A stretch of 64,000 nt of DNA from Bryobacterales bacterium (lineage in GTDB: Bacteria; Acidobacteriota; Terriglobia; Bryobacterales; UBA6623). The notes under the pieces were generated by a model that saw only the letters and a list, made by a program, of their open reading frames with translations, did no database searches and was not told where the DNA came from. Numbering within the stretch: the stretch's first letter is position 1; every line of letters begins with the position of its first letter. Below are positions 34,458 through 42,857 of this stretch, one piece after another. The position numbers and the translations under genes were made by a program. The stretch spans positions 35,466 to 99,465 of the forward strand of contig JAPOOG010000071.1 of assembly GCA_026713545.1 (NCBI GenBank), given 5' to 3'.

Positions 34458-35465
34458 ATGCCCAAAATCTCTCTAGCCACGGTCGCACGCGCCCTTGACG
34501 CGATGCTGGACGGACAGATGACGGCCCAGGCACGCATCGCCGCGCATCTTGTGGCGGTGGGCGAAGCGAGCGGGCATGACGCTGCACAAGTGATCGAGAC
34601 CCTCGAAGTCATCGCTTCGACCACGGTGCTCGACGAGTTCTGGATCACCGACGAGCAGGGCGTGGCCTATCTCACCAATGTCCGGGACGCAACCGGCGCG
34701 CTGATGCCCTTCCGGTTCAATCCCAATCCCGCGGTGCAGCCGCAGGCCTCGAAGTTCTACGCCCTGCTTGCGTCCCCCATCGAGAGCGACCACGTCATCA
34801 CGCAATCGGCGCAGGTGCGGGAGATCGATCAGGAAATCTACAAGTATGTCGGCGTCAACGGCGTCGACCGCAAGCGGATCGTGCAAGTGGGCAATGCGCT
34901 TGCCTTCGAGGAGCACGATCTTCTGAGCGGCTCCTATACCTCGCCGGTCATGACCGCGGTGATGGCAGCCTTCGGCGAGCCGGATCTGCTGGATTTCGCC
35001 TTTACCGACCAACTGGACGAGATCAGAGTCGTGTTCGAGGAGATCCTCGGCAAGCAGATGGTTGTGCAGGCCAGGCTCGTGGAGTACTTCGTCGTGGGCG
35101 CCGAGGAGGCCGGGTGGTCGACGGAGGAAATCAACAGCCGGCTGCTGCGCATTGTGAACTCCAGTCCCATCGATGAGATTCACATCGTGTTGATGCATGA
35201 CGATACGGTTTACAGCAGTCTGCGGCCGCCCCTCGCCGGCGAGACTCCGTCCGGGCTGCCAGGAGCCGACGAGCTGAGTTCTCTTCTGGATGGAACGAAG
35301 AAAGTCGTGAATCTACCAACCGCGCCGCGCGCCTCGGATGGCGCTTTCTACAAGTACGTCACGGTCGCCTTTGCCAACACGCCGCGGTTCGTGCAGTTGA
35401 GCCTTCCGATCGACGACGGTTCACTGTTGTCCCCCCGGTACAGTCCCGCACCGGCGGGTGGTTAG
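34458..35465 (+). CDS. Soluble protein made of two Cache-like sensor repeats, function unknown
   Basis: 335 residues from the ATG at 34458 (GAGGAGG 5 nt upstream). No signal peptide or membrane segment, so cytosolic. The protein is an internal duplication. The first unit has a helical part (DGQMTAQARIAAHLVAVGEA), LDEFWITDEQGVAYLTN and a closing YKYVGVNGVDRKRIVQVG. The second, about 180 residues later, has GKQMVVQARLVEYFVVGAEE, IDEIHIVLMHDDTVYSS and YKYVTVAFANTPRFVQLS. The ITDEQGVAYLTN and RIVQVG elements resemble single-Cache ligand sensors, normally extracytoplasmic. I infer an intracellular ligand sensor linked to the divergent permease; no output domain is present. Confidence 0.6.
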   Translation: MPKISLATVARALDAMLDGQMTAQARIAAHLVAVGEASGHDAAQVIETLEVIASTTVLDEFWITDEQGVAYLTNVRDATGALMPFRFNPNPAVQPQASKFYALLASPIESDHVITQSAQVREIDQEIYKYVGVNGVDRKRIVQVGNALAFEEHDLLSGSYTSPVMTAVMAAFGEPDLLDFAFTDQLDEIRVVFEEILGKQMVVQARLVEYFVVGAEEAGWSTEEINSRLLRIVNSSPIDEIHIVLMHDDTVYSSLRPPLAGETPSGLPGADELSSLLDGTKKVVNLPTAPRASDGAFYKYVTVAFANTPRFVQLSLPIDDGSLLSPRYSPAPAGG

Positions 35466-35529
35466 GGTACCGGACGTCCCGGGACTGCGAGAGGGATGAC
35501 CACCTCACGATCCGGCCGGAAGACGCAGG

Positions 35530-36402
35530 TCAGAGGGGTTCGTCGCCGGTCGCTACGTCCTCTTTTTGACCTTCGGAAACACCCGTAAGCGCCGCCCGGG
35601 CTCCGGACTTGATGAGGCTGCCCTCACCGGGCCCCTGGAAGAACATGTATCCTTGGCGGTCACTCCATGCGAATGGCCCCCCCAGGATCTTGCCGGCCTT
35701 GAGCGTCTCGTCACGGACTCTGTTGATCAGCTTCATGTAGCGCGGATCGGTTCGCTCCCATCCGGTGAAGCTGCCGATGTCACCGCTGGCCGCAAAAACG
35801 ACGTCAATGCCCGGCACCGCGGCGATCTTGTCAACGATGGCGACACCGTCCGGCGACTCGATCATGACCACGATCATCATGTTCTCGTTGGCGGTTTTAC
35901 GGTAATCGCTGCCCCACAATCGGCCGTACTGACCGCCACCCTGGCTGCGGCGTCCGACGGGCGGGAATTTGGCGTACTTGACGGCATCCTGGGCTTCCTC
36001 GACGGTGTGCACCATCGGCACCACGATGCCCAATGCGCCAATGTCGGTTGCTTTCTGGATGTCGCCTTCGGTGGCGTTCGGGATACGGATGAATGGAATC
36101 GCCGGGGCGTCCTTGCAAGCCCAGATCATCTTGGCGACGTCGTCGTACATCAACGGGCTGTGCTGCATCTCGATCCAGAGAAAATCGAAACCCGACTCTG
36201 CCATGGCGCAATAGATGTTGGGGTCGGACGTAGAGACGGTTCCGCCGACGACCTGCTTGCCCTCGAGCAGTTTCTGTTTCACGGTGTTGTACATCCTGAC
36301 CTTGGAGCCGCTGTCGCCATTCTGTGCGCCGGCTGTCAGCGGCGAGAGCAACCATGCGGTTGCACAGAATGCGGCGGTCAGGAAAACTTGCTTTGCGTTC
36401 AT
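35530..36402 (-). CDS. Exported HpcH/HpaI-type aldolase
   Basis: 290 residues. A clear Sec signal peptide (KQVFLTAAFCATAWLLSPLT, cut near GAQN) precedes a complete HpcH/HpaI aldolase/citrate lyase barrel. Seen: GFDFLWIEMQHSPL, IPFIRIPNATEGDIQKATDI, GALGIVVPMVHTVEEA, FPPVGRRSQGGGQYG and PGIDVVFAASGDIG. Family members are class II (metal) aldolases releasing pyruvate or related ketoacids, normally cytosolic. The metal ligands expected in the E-x-x-H/E-D pattern are partly present (IEMQH; MIESPDGV). Export is unusual. It stands alone, convergent with the Cache-like gene. Confidence 0.83.
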   Translation of the reverse strand: MNAKQVFLTAAFCATAWLLSPLTAGAQNGDSGSKVRMYNTVKQKLLEGKQVVGGTVSTSDPNIYCAMAESGFDFLWIEMQHSPLMYDDVAKMIWACKDAPAIPFIRIPNATEGDIQKATDIGALGIVVPMVHTVEEAQDAVKYAKFPPVGRRSQGGGQYGRLWGSDYRKTANENMMIVVMIESPDGVAIVDKIAAVPGIDVVFAASGDIGSFTGWERTDPRYMKLINRVRDETLKAGKILGGPFAWSDRQGYMFFQGPGEGSLIKSGARAALTGVSEGQKEDVATGDEPL

Positions 36403-36573
36403 GAAGACTCTCCTTCGAAGGCGGCGGATTCCGGTTTCTGCTGTTTGCCGTTTCGGACTTCTCGCGAACCGAGTTTACGACTCCCAAGCCTGGGATGCAA
36501 CGGGCCGATGGCGCCGGCCATTACTTGCAAAGCATCGCTCGGGAGTCCTCAGACACGATGGAGCGTTCGTTCT

Positions 36574-37284
36574 TCATCGTGAAGTTAGTTTTATTTTGCT
36601 CTTTTCGCCGGCAAGCGCCGAGTTCAGGAAAACAATGAGCGGCTCGATGGCCCGGAAGCGCTTGACCAGTTCCTGGAAAAGCTTCGGGGTTTCGGCAATG
36701 GCCGGGTCCAGATGGTCGGCCGCCAGGAACTGCTTGTAGACCAGCAGATCGGCAGCCGGGTGATCCGGCGTGAAGCCCTTGGGAGTGCGCTTGAGACGTT
36801 CGCCGGTGATCTGGCCGAAGAAATGTCGGAACATCCTTTCCTTGCAGATCGCTCGGAGCGCTTCGTGGCCGGCGGCGATGCGCTGACGAATGGCCAACAG
36901 TTCCCGGCTTCCGGGCCTGTAGATACCACCGCCCACGAGCAACTCATCGGGCGAAACGTGGAAGTACAGCCCGGCGCCGGCATGCTTTTCGAGTCCTCGG
37001 GCGCTGAAGACGGCGGCCACGTGCGTCTTGTAGGGGCTCTTGTCTTTGCTGAAACGCACGTCGCGGTAGATGCGATAGATGGCCTTGTCAGGGGCCGTGA
37101 CGAGGTCGGTTCCGAAGTCACGGAGCTCTTCTCCGAGCGCCAGCACCAACTCGACCATCGGCGCTTTGACCTTCTCCTCATAGATGTGCTTTCGAGGCTG
37201 GAACCACTCGCGCTTATTGTTGGCTTTCAGGTCGCGAAGGAATGGGAGTGTTTCGGGTGGAAAGCCGGGGAAGCGGGGCGGCAT
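36574..37284 (-). CDS. DUF2461 family protein
   Basis: 236 residues with the full DUF2461 pattern: FPPETLPFLRDLKANNKREW, VRFSKDKSPYKTHVAAVFSA, AGLYFHVSPDELLVGGGIYR, and a C-terminal YKQFLAADHLDPAIAETPKL. Cytosolic, conserved across bacteria, function not established. The palindrome at 37308-37345 sits 23 nt upstream of its start codon, in the promoter or leader shared head-to-head with murB. Confidence 0.9.
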   Translation of the reverse strand: MPPRFPGFPPETLPFLRDLKANNKREWFQPRKHIYEEKVKAPMVELVLALGEELRDFGTDLVTAPDKAIYRIYRDVRFSKDKSPYKTHVAAVFSARGLEKHAGAGLYFHVSPDELLVGGGIYRPGSRELLAIRQRIAAGHEALRAICKERMFRHFFGQITGERLKRTPKGFTPDHPAADLLVYKQFLAADHLDPAIAETPKLFQELVKRFRAIEPLIVFLNSALAGEKSKIKLTSR

Positions 37285-37307
37285 GGCGTCTCCTCGTCGA
37301 GGGGGTC

Positions 37308-37345
37308 AGCCTGCATGTCTCACCACGTGGCGAGACATGCAGGCT
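37308..37345. repeat. Short palindrome: joined ends of the dispersed element (copy D)
   Basis: 38 bp consisting of AGCCTGCATGTCTCACCAC directly followed by GTGGCGAGACATGCAGGCT, 18 of 19 paired. It equals the left and right ends of elements A-C with the about 145-bp interior missing. It lies between two divergently transcribed genes, so it is not a terminator for either. Confidence 0.8.
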
Positions 37346-37413
37346 ATCGGATCAGCTTATAGCAGTCGGGCCCATCTGCTCTACGATGGATACAGGATGA
37401 GAAGACTGCCCTC

Positions 37414-38391
37414 ATGACACACCCTGTCTCTTTGGATTCCGTCGCGTCGTCGCTTGCGCAGGTCGAGAAGCTGAGTGTGAGGAGCGATGTCGAACTGCGA
37501 GGGTACACCCGTTTCGGGATCGGCGGACGCGCTGATCTCTTTGCGGAAACGGCCGAACCGGAAGCTTTTGCGGAGACTGTTCACATTTGCAGGACCCACG
37601 AGGTGCCCTACTGCATTCTCGGCGACGGCACGAACGTCATCGTCGCGGATGCGGGCTATCGAGGCCTTGTGCTGCGGTTCACGGCGAAGTCCATCAAACA
37701 GCAAGGCCTGCGGCTTCAAGCGGATGCGGGCGCACCGCTCGAATCCCTGGTGGATGCGGCGATCACCGCAGGGCTCCGAGGCCTGGAGACCTTGGCCCGC
37801 ATTCCCGGTTCGGTCGGCGCCGCCATCTACGGCAATGCCGGCGCGTATGGACACTCCATTTCAGAGAGTATCGAGTGGGTTCGCTTTTATGACGGCGAGG
37901 AGGTTCGGGATCTGGATAACGAGGGTTGTGCGTTCGAATACCGGGGAAGCGTCTTCAAGCGAAACAAGGACTGGATGATCTTCTGTTGCAGTCTGCTGTT
38001 GGAACGGGCCGATCGAGCTGAGCTTCGGAGCCGGGCGGACAAGATCATGGCGATTCGCGACGAGAAGTTTCCGCCCACGATGCGCTGCGCGGGAAGCATT
38101 TTCAAGAATCTCTACCTCAAAGACTTGCCGCAGTCCGTAGCGGCCGAAGTTCCCGAGCGAGCCGTCCGTGAAGGCAAGGTGGCGTCGGCCTATTTTCTCG
38201 ACCAAGTCGGGGCAAAAGGGATGCGGCGCGGAGGGATTGCCGTCGCAGACTACCATGCCAATCTCATCTATAACGCCGGTGGAGGCACCGCCGCCGAACT
38301 GCGTTCGTTGATCGACGAGCTCAAGCAGCGAATCGCCGATCGCTACGGATTCGCGGTCGAAGAAGAGGTCCAGTACGTAGGGGAGTTCTGA
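37414..38391 (+). CDS. murB: UDP-N-acetylenolpyruvoylglucosamine reductase
   Basis: 325 residues, FAD enzyme of peptidoglycan precursor synthesis (UDP-GlcNAc-enolpyruvate to UDP-MurNAc). Motifs: YTRFGIGGRADLFAET at the start of the FAD domain, LGDGTNVIVADAGYRGLVLR, IPGSVGAAIYGNAGAYG, YRGSVFK, the catalytic Ser region CAGSIFKN, and the C-terminal DQVGAKGMRRGGIAV and YGFAVEEEVQYVG. Its stop lies 2 nt from the stop of trpE on the other strand. Confidence 0.95.
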   Translation: MTHPVSLDSVASSLAQVEKLSVRSDVELRGYTRFGIGGRADLFAETAEPEAFAETVHICRTHEVPYCILGDGTNVIVADAGYRGLVLRFTAKSIKQQGLRLQADAGAPLESLVDAAITAGLRGLETLARIPGSVGAAIYGNAGAYGHSISESIEWVRFYDGEEVRDLDNEGCAFEYRGSVFKRNKDWMIFCCSLLLERADRAELRSRADKIMAIRDEKFPPTMRCAGSIFKNLYLKDLPQSVAAEVPERAVREGKVASAYFLDQVGAKGMRRGGIAVADYHANLIYNAGGGTAAELRSLIDELKQRIADRYGFAVEEEVQYVGEF

Positions 38392-38393
38392 GA

Positions 38394-39866
38394 CTACAGG
38401 TTGCGGGCGGTCTCGACGGCTTTCAACAACGCACCCGCCTTGTCCATCGTCTCGCGCCACTCTTTTGAGGGGACCGAGTCGGCGACAATGCCCGCTCCCA
38501 CCTGCAGGTAGGCCCTGTTCTTGCGCACCAACATCGTGCGGATGGCGATGCAGGAGTTGAGATTGCCGGAGAAATCGAGATACATCACGCTTCCGGAATA
38601 AATGCCGCGCCGTGTCGGCTCGAGCTCCGCGATGATCTCCATCGCCCGCACCTTCGGGGCGCCTGAAACGGTCCCGGCAGGAAAGCAGGCTTCGAGCGTG
38701 TCAAAGGCGTCTCGATCCGGCCGCAGCTTGCCGATGACGCTCGACACGATGTGCATCACGTGCGAGTAGTTCTCGATGATCTCGAACTCGGGGACCTGCA
38801 CCGAGCCGAACTCGCACACACGGCCGATGTCGTTACGCCCGAGGTCTACCAGCATGACGTGCTCGGCGAGTTCCTTTTCGTCAGCGAGAAGGTTTTTCGC
38901 CAACGCTTGATCTTCGGCCTCCGTACTGCCTCGCGGACGCGTACCGGCAATGGGACGGTATTCGACGCGATCGCCATCGACCTTGACCAGCATCTCGGGG
39001 GAACTGCCGAGAATCACCGTATCGTCAAGGTGAAGATAGAACATGTAGGGCGACGGGTTGACCATCCGCAGCGCCCGATAAATTTGGAAAGGGGCAACCT
39101 CGGGCTTCATGTTCAAACGCTGCGAGAGCACAACCTGAAAGATATCCCCGGCGAGGATGTATTCCTTCGCTTTCTTGACGGCCGCAGAGAACCGCCTCTT
39201 TCCGGTATTCGATCGGACGGTTACCTTTTTCTTGGGAGGGCGCGAGCGCGGCAGGCGCAACGGCGAGGAGAGATTCCTTTCGATCTTCGCGATGCGCCGG
39301 CAGGCCTGTTCGTACCCTTTTTTCAGCTTCCCCTGCCATTCGTCGCAGCGGACGTTGGCAATCACGTGAATCTGATGCTTGACATGGTCGAACGCCAGCA
39401 GAGTTGAAAAGAACAGGAAGACCGCATCGGGGGTCTCCAAGTCGTCTTTGTCGAACGCAGGTATGCGCGGTTCGATCAGGCGAACGGCATCGTACCCCAC
39501 GAAGCCGACCGCGCCGGCCGAGAAAGGAGGCATCCCCTCGACCCGGGCAGGCCGGAACTCGGCGGCGGTTTCGCGGAGGATGTGGAAAACGTTGCCTTTC
39601 AGCTCACGGCGGTCACCATTGCGCAAGAGGGCGACCTTGTCTCCGCTTGCTTCAACGACCAGGAATGGATCCGCACCGAGGTATGTGTAGCGAGCGACTT
39701 TCTCACCGCCTTCGACACTCTCGAGAAGGAAGGAGTAGGTGCGTCGCGCGGCCAACTTCAGATAGGCCGAGACCGGAGTCTCCAAGTCGGCTGTAAGTAC
39801 CTTGGACACCGGTACGATGTTGGCGTCGCGCGCATAGGAAGCGAAGGCTTTGTAGTCAGGCTGCAT
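38394..39866 (-). CDS. trpE: Anthranilate synthase component I
   Basis: 490 residues from the ATG at 39866 (MQPDYKAFASYA), the usual length. Converts chorismate and glutamine-derived ammonia to anthranilate, first step of tryptophan synthesis. The N-terminal feedback site is visible (SFLLESVEGGEKVARYTYLG). The C-terminal chorismate-binding domain has PIAGTRPRG, DEKELAEHVMLVDLGRNDIG, FPAGTVSGAPKVRAMEII and RRGIYSGSVMYLDFSGNLNS. A longer upstream frame only mirrors aroDE. It overlaps the end of aroDE by 11 nt, so the two are co-translated. No trpG in the window. Confidence 0.95.
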   Translation of the reverse strand: MQPDYKAFASYARDANIVPVSKVLTADLETPVSAYLKLAARRTYSFLLESVEGGEKVARYTYLGADPFLVVEASGDKVALLRNGDRRELKGNVFHILRETAAEFRPARVEGMPPFSAGAVGFVGYDAVRLIEPRIPAFDKDDLETPDAVFLFFSTLLAFDHVKHQIHVIANVRCDEWQGKLKKGYEQACRRIAKIERNLSSPLRLPRSRPPKKKVTVRSNTGKRRFSAAVKKAKEYILAGDIFQVVLSQRLNMKPEVAPFQIYRALRMVNPSPYMFYLHLDDTVILGSSPEMLVKVDGDRVEYRPIAGTRPRGSTEAEDQALAKNLLADEKELAEHVMLVDLGRNDIGRVCEFGSVQVPEFEIIENYSHVMHIVSSVIGKLRPDRDAFDTLEACFPAGTVSGAPKVRAMEIIAELEPTRRGIYSGSVMYLDFSGNLNSCIAIRTMLVRKNRAYLQVGAGIVADSVPSKEWRETMDKAGALLKAVETARNL

Positions 39867-41400
39867 GGGGTTGCGCCAAGCGCTCGAGCACCGAGTTGCG
39901 CATGGGGCCGCGAGGCGCGGTTTCCCCCGTCCACAATTCGAATTGGGCGGCTGCCTGCTCAAGAAACATTTCAAGCCCTGAGATCGTTCCCTTGCCCGCC
40001 CCACGCGCCATTTTGAGCAGCTTGGTTTCGAGGGGGTTGTACACCATGTCGAACACCAGATCGGCGGGGATGCGGTCTTCGAAGAAGCAGCCGTTGATGT
40101 CGGGAAACATGCCCAGCGGCGTCGACTGGATGAGGATATCGAAGTACTGGTCTTGCAGACGCTTGCGGTCGATCGATTCGACACCGCAGTTGCGAGCCAG
40201 CCGGCGCACGCGGGACAGATTTCGGCCCGTAAGAGTGACCCGAACGCCTTTGTCGCGGAGCGCGAAGATCGCGCCTCGGGCAGCACCGCCGTTGCCCACG
40301 ATCAAGGCGGATGCTTTGGTGAGACGCATTTTCTTTTCGAGAGGAGTCACGACACCGAGAGCATCGGTATTCGTTCCGCACAGTTTCTTCTTCTTGCGAA
40401 AAACCGTGTTGACGGCGCCGACCCGTCTCGCAAGCGGATCGACCCAGGCGAGATGGCGCATCACTCGCTGCTTGTGGGGAATCGTGACACTGAGACCTTC
40501 GATGGGGAGCTCCTCCACTACTTTGCGGAAATCGGAGAATTGATTCGGCTTCACCAGAAAAGGCAGATAGACAGCGTTGATCCGTCGCGCTCTGAAGGCG
40601 CGGTTGTGGAGAACCGGAGACATCGAATGGCCCACAGGGTCGGCGACCACTCCGAAAATGCGGGTCGCGGGATTGCGGCGGTGAGCCGTGTAGAGATTCC
40701 GCAGACTGTCGGCTGAAATCTGGCCCGGAGCCGTGGGTTCGGCGGCTAGCATTTTCCCCCGGGACCGCGGGCGCGGAGAATACGAGCCGAACACGAAGGC
40801 TGCGCCGTGCGAAGGGCCGAGAATCCTCGTCGCCACACCGACTTCGCCCATCGCCAGGGCAACAATACGAAGACCGACATGGCTCGCAGGCAGCTTGAGT
40901 GTTCGTAAGGCGTCGGTGGGTTTGCGGGCGAGGACGGCGAACTTGTACAAGTCGGCTGGAGTCCTTTGCAGGCGGCGTATCACGTGAGATAGCGCAGGTG
41001 TCCTCTCGAAATTGTGATAGGAGATCAAAAGACGGGCGCGCCCGTCGAAGCTCATCAGCAGCGAGGGAGCCTGCTCCGCGGTTTCAATCTCGATGTCGAC
41101 GATACCCGCCCCGGCCCGAACGGCATCTTCCAGAATCTCGATTTCCCTTTCCACCGATCCTCGGAAGGCCCCGCCGTTGCTTATCCGGCGGCAGGTGGCC
41201 AACAGGACGACGTCAGGATAGCGTCGAGCAATGCGGCGAAAGACCCTGACGCCCGATTCCGGGTTGTCGAGCAGGTCGAGTCGAAGCTCAAGGAAATCCT
41301 CGCCGTCGTCACAGGCGGCCACCGCGAGACGCTCGAGTTGCGACACATCGGCGATCCCCAGCGGCACGCAAATGCGGGGAAGAGAAGACAACGAAATCAT
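39856..41400 (-). CDS. aroDE: Fused 3-dehydroquinate dehydratase (type I)/shikimate dehydrogenase
   Basis: 514 residues in two enzymes. Residues 1-225: type I dehydroquinase, with LELRLDLLDN, the catalytic His in LISYHNFERTP (H129) and the Schiff-base Lys in LYKFAVLA (K153). Residues 245-514: shikimate dehydrogenase, with FGVVADPVGHSMSPVLHN, the catalytic Lys in VTIPHKQRVM, VGAVNTVFR, GNGGAARGAIFAL (NADP loop) and TPLGMFP. Two consecutive shikimate-pathway steps. It leads an operon with trpE, joining the common aromatic path to tryptophan. Fusions in this order are known from plants and some bacteria. The start lies 14 bp from the head-to-head glycosyltransferase frame. Confidence 0.94.
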   Translation of the reverse strand: MISLSSLPRICVPLGIADVSQLERLAVAACDDGEDFLELRLDLLDNPESGVRVFRRIARRYPDVVLLATCRRISNGGAFRGSVEREIEILEDAVRAGAGIVDIEIETAEQAPSLLMSFDGRARLLISYHNFERTPALSHVIRRLQRTPADLYKFAVLARKPTDALRTLKLPASHVGLRIVALAMGEVGVATRILGPSHGAAFVFGSYSPRPRSRGKMLAAEPTAPGQISADSLRNLYTAHRRNPATRIFGVVADPVGHSMSPVLHNRAFRARRINAVYLPFLVKPNQFSDFRKVVEELPIEGLSVTIPHKQRVMRHLAWVDPLARRVGAVNTVFRKKKKLCGTNTDALGVVTPLEKKMRLTKASALIVGNGGAARGAIFALRDKGVRVTLTGRNLSRVRRLARNCGVESIDRKRLQDQYFDILIQSTPLGMFPDINGCFFEDRIPADLVFDMVYNPLETKLLKMARGAGKGTISGLEMFLEQAAAQFELWTGETAPRGPMRNSVLERLAQPHAA

Positions 41401-41414
41401 AGGGGGATCAGAGG

Positions 41415-42665
41415 ATGGAAGTCAGCATATCACAAGGGTATTCCGGCAGCCGGCAGCCCGCTTTTGAGGAGAGAAGGCCATGTTACACTCGGTTCTTGCT
41501 CACGGTTCTGTTCTGGTGCCTCGTCGTGCCCGCCGCGGTCGCCGCAGTCATTTCCAATCGAGCGGGCCGCCGCTATTTCGAGCATGTCGAGTCGGAACTG
41601 CGGGAGCCTGTCGGCCCATACGCACCGCCCGCCACGGTGATCGTACCTGTCAAGGGCATCGATCACGAACTCTATCGAAACCTTCGATCACTGGTCGAGC
41701 AAGACTACCCTGACTTCGAGTTGGTCGTGGTGACCCGGAGCGTCGACGACCAAGCGGTCGGAGTGGCTCGATCATGCCTGGACGGACGATCCCGTATCGT
41801 TGTTGCGGGCGAGCCGCCCGACTGTATCGGAGAGAAAGTCCACAACCTGCTTGAGGCCGTCGAGGCCGCGCGCGCAGAGAGCAAAGTGCTGGTTTTTGCG
41901 GATTCCGACGGCCAAGTCGAGCATGACTGGCTGCGGACCTTGATTGCTCCTCTGGAAGAGGAGTCGCTGGGGGCCACGACGACATTTCGATGGTATTTCC
42001 CGGAGGAGGGGCGGTTCTGGCCGCTGATGCGGAGCGTCTGGGACTCGACGATTGCCGCAAGCATGCGAGATGACGACAAGAACTTCGCCTGGGGCGGCGG
42101 GACGGCGATCCGCAGGGAAGTTTTCGAGAGAGCCGACGTTGCGAAGTTCTGGCAGGGCACTGTCAGCGACGATTGCCGACTCAGCGCGGCAATGAACACG
42201 GCCGAACTCGGCATTCGGTTCGTCCCGAGTGCGGCGGTAGCGACCACCGGGGGGTGCGATCGCGTGGAGTTCCTCGATTGGGCGGTGCGCCAGATGGTCA
42301 TCACGAGGATCTACTGGCCGAACCGGTGGATCGCCGCTTTGGCGGCTCACCTTGTCTACTGCGGGGCGATCGTCGTGAGCTTGCTGACGGCGGCGTCAGG
42401 AGATTTGCTCGGCTGGGGCGGGCTGGCGGTGTGCATTGTCCCCGGGATGGGCAAAGGGTCTGTCCGCGCTGCGGCGGCGCGCCTGATGTTCCCGAGCCGC
42501 GAGGAATGGCTCGATCAGTTCGGCTGGGCGTATTTCTGGTACACGCCGATCGCCACATGGATCTGGCTTTATGTATTACTCCGCTCGGCCCTAACACGGA
42601 GAATCGAATGGCGCGGCAACGTGTATGAGCTCATCAGCTCTGAGCGAACGCGATGCCTGAGCTAG
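41415..42665 (+). CDS. Membrane glycosyltransferase, family 2/GT21-like
   Basis: Up to 416 residues. A membrane segment at about 27-46 (FLLTVLFWCLVVPAAVAAVI), then a GT-A domain: ATVIVPVKGIDHELYRNL, LVEQDYPDFELVVVTRS, the metal site DSDGQVEHDWL, GGGTAIRREVFE and SDDCRLSAAM (the D,D,Q/R-x-x type pattern of ceramide-glucosyltransferase-like enzymes). Two or three C-terminal membrane segments follow. It probably transfers a sugar to a lipid acceptor. The start is uncertain: the ATG at 41415 is 14 bp from the aroDE start, while an ATG with a better ribosome binding site (41480) is in another frame; a TTG near 41493 would begin right at the membrane segment. Confidence 0.8.
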   Translation: MEVSISQGYSGSRQPAFEERRPCYTRFLLTVLFWCLVVPAAVAAVISNRAGRRYFEHVESELREPVGPYAPPATVIVPVKGIDHELYRNLRSLVEQDYPDFELVVVTRSVDDQAVGVARSCLDGRSRIVVAGEPPDCIGEKVHNLLEAVEAARAESKVLVFADSDGQVEHDWLRTLIAPLEEESLGATTTFRWYFPEEGRFWPLMRSVWDSTIAASMRDDDKNFAWGGGTAIRREVFERADVAKFWQGTVSDDCRLSAAMNTAELGIRFVPSAAVATTGGCDRVEFLDWAVRQMVITRIYWPNRWIAALAAHLVYCGAIVVSLLTAASGDLLGWGGLAVCIVPGMGKGSVRAAAARLMFPSREEWLDQFGWAYFWYTPIATWIWLYVLLRSALTRRIEWRGNVYELISSERTRCLS

Positions 42666-42700
42666 CGGTGATCGCGGGAGGGTCCCTTTGGACGGCTGAA

Positions 42701-42734
42701 CCTGCATGTCTCTCCATGTGGCGAGACATGCAGG
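42701..42734. repeat. Short palindrome: joined ends of the dispersed element (copy E)
   Basis: CCTGCATGTCTCTCCAT followed by GTGGCGAGACATGCAGG: 34 bp, two interruptions in pairing. Same terminal repeat as copies A-D with no interior. Located between the glycosyltransferase stop and the methyltransferase promoter; it could serve as a transcript end here. Confidence 0.7.
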
Positions 42735-42857
42735 CCAGGGTGTTTCACAGATAATGAACCCGCTTTTTCACTTTGATTCATATCTCTTCATTTATGCTAA
42801 AAATTTCTTTGCGTGTGGCTGGCTGGACGACCCGAAGCCACGCCAGGGAGCATTGTC

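Noticed and set aside
39867..40286. 140-residue N-terminal extension of trpE
   Set aside because: It lies wholly within aroDE in another frame and has no similarity to anthranilate synthase. The ATG at 39866 gives the normal length.
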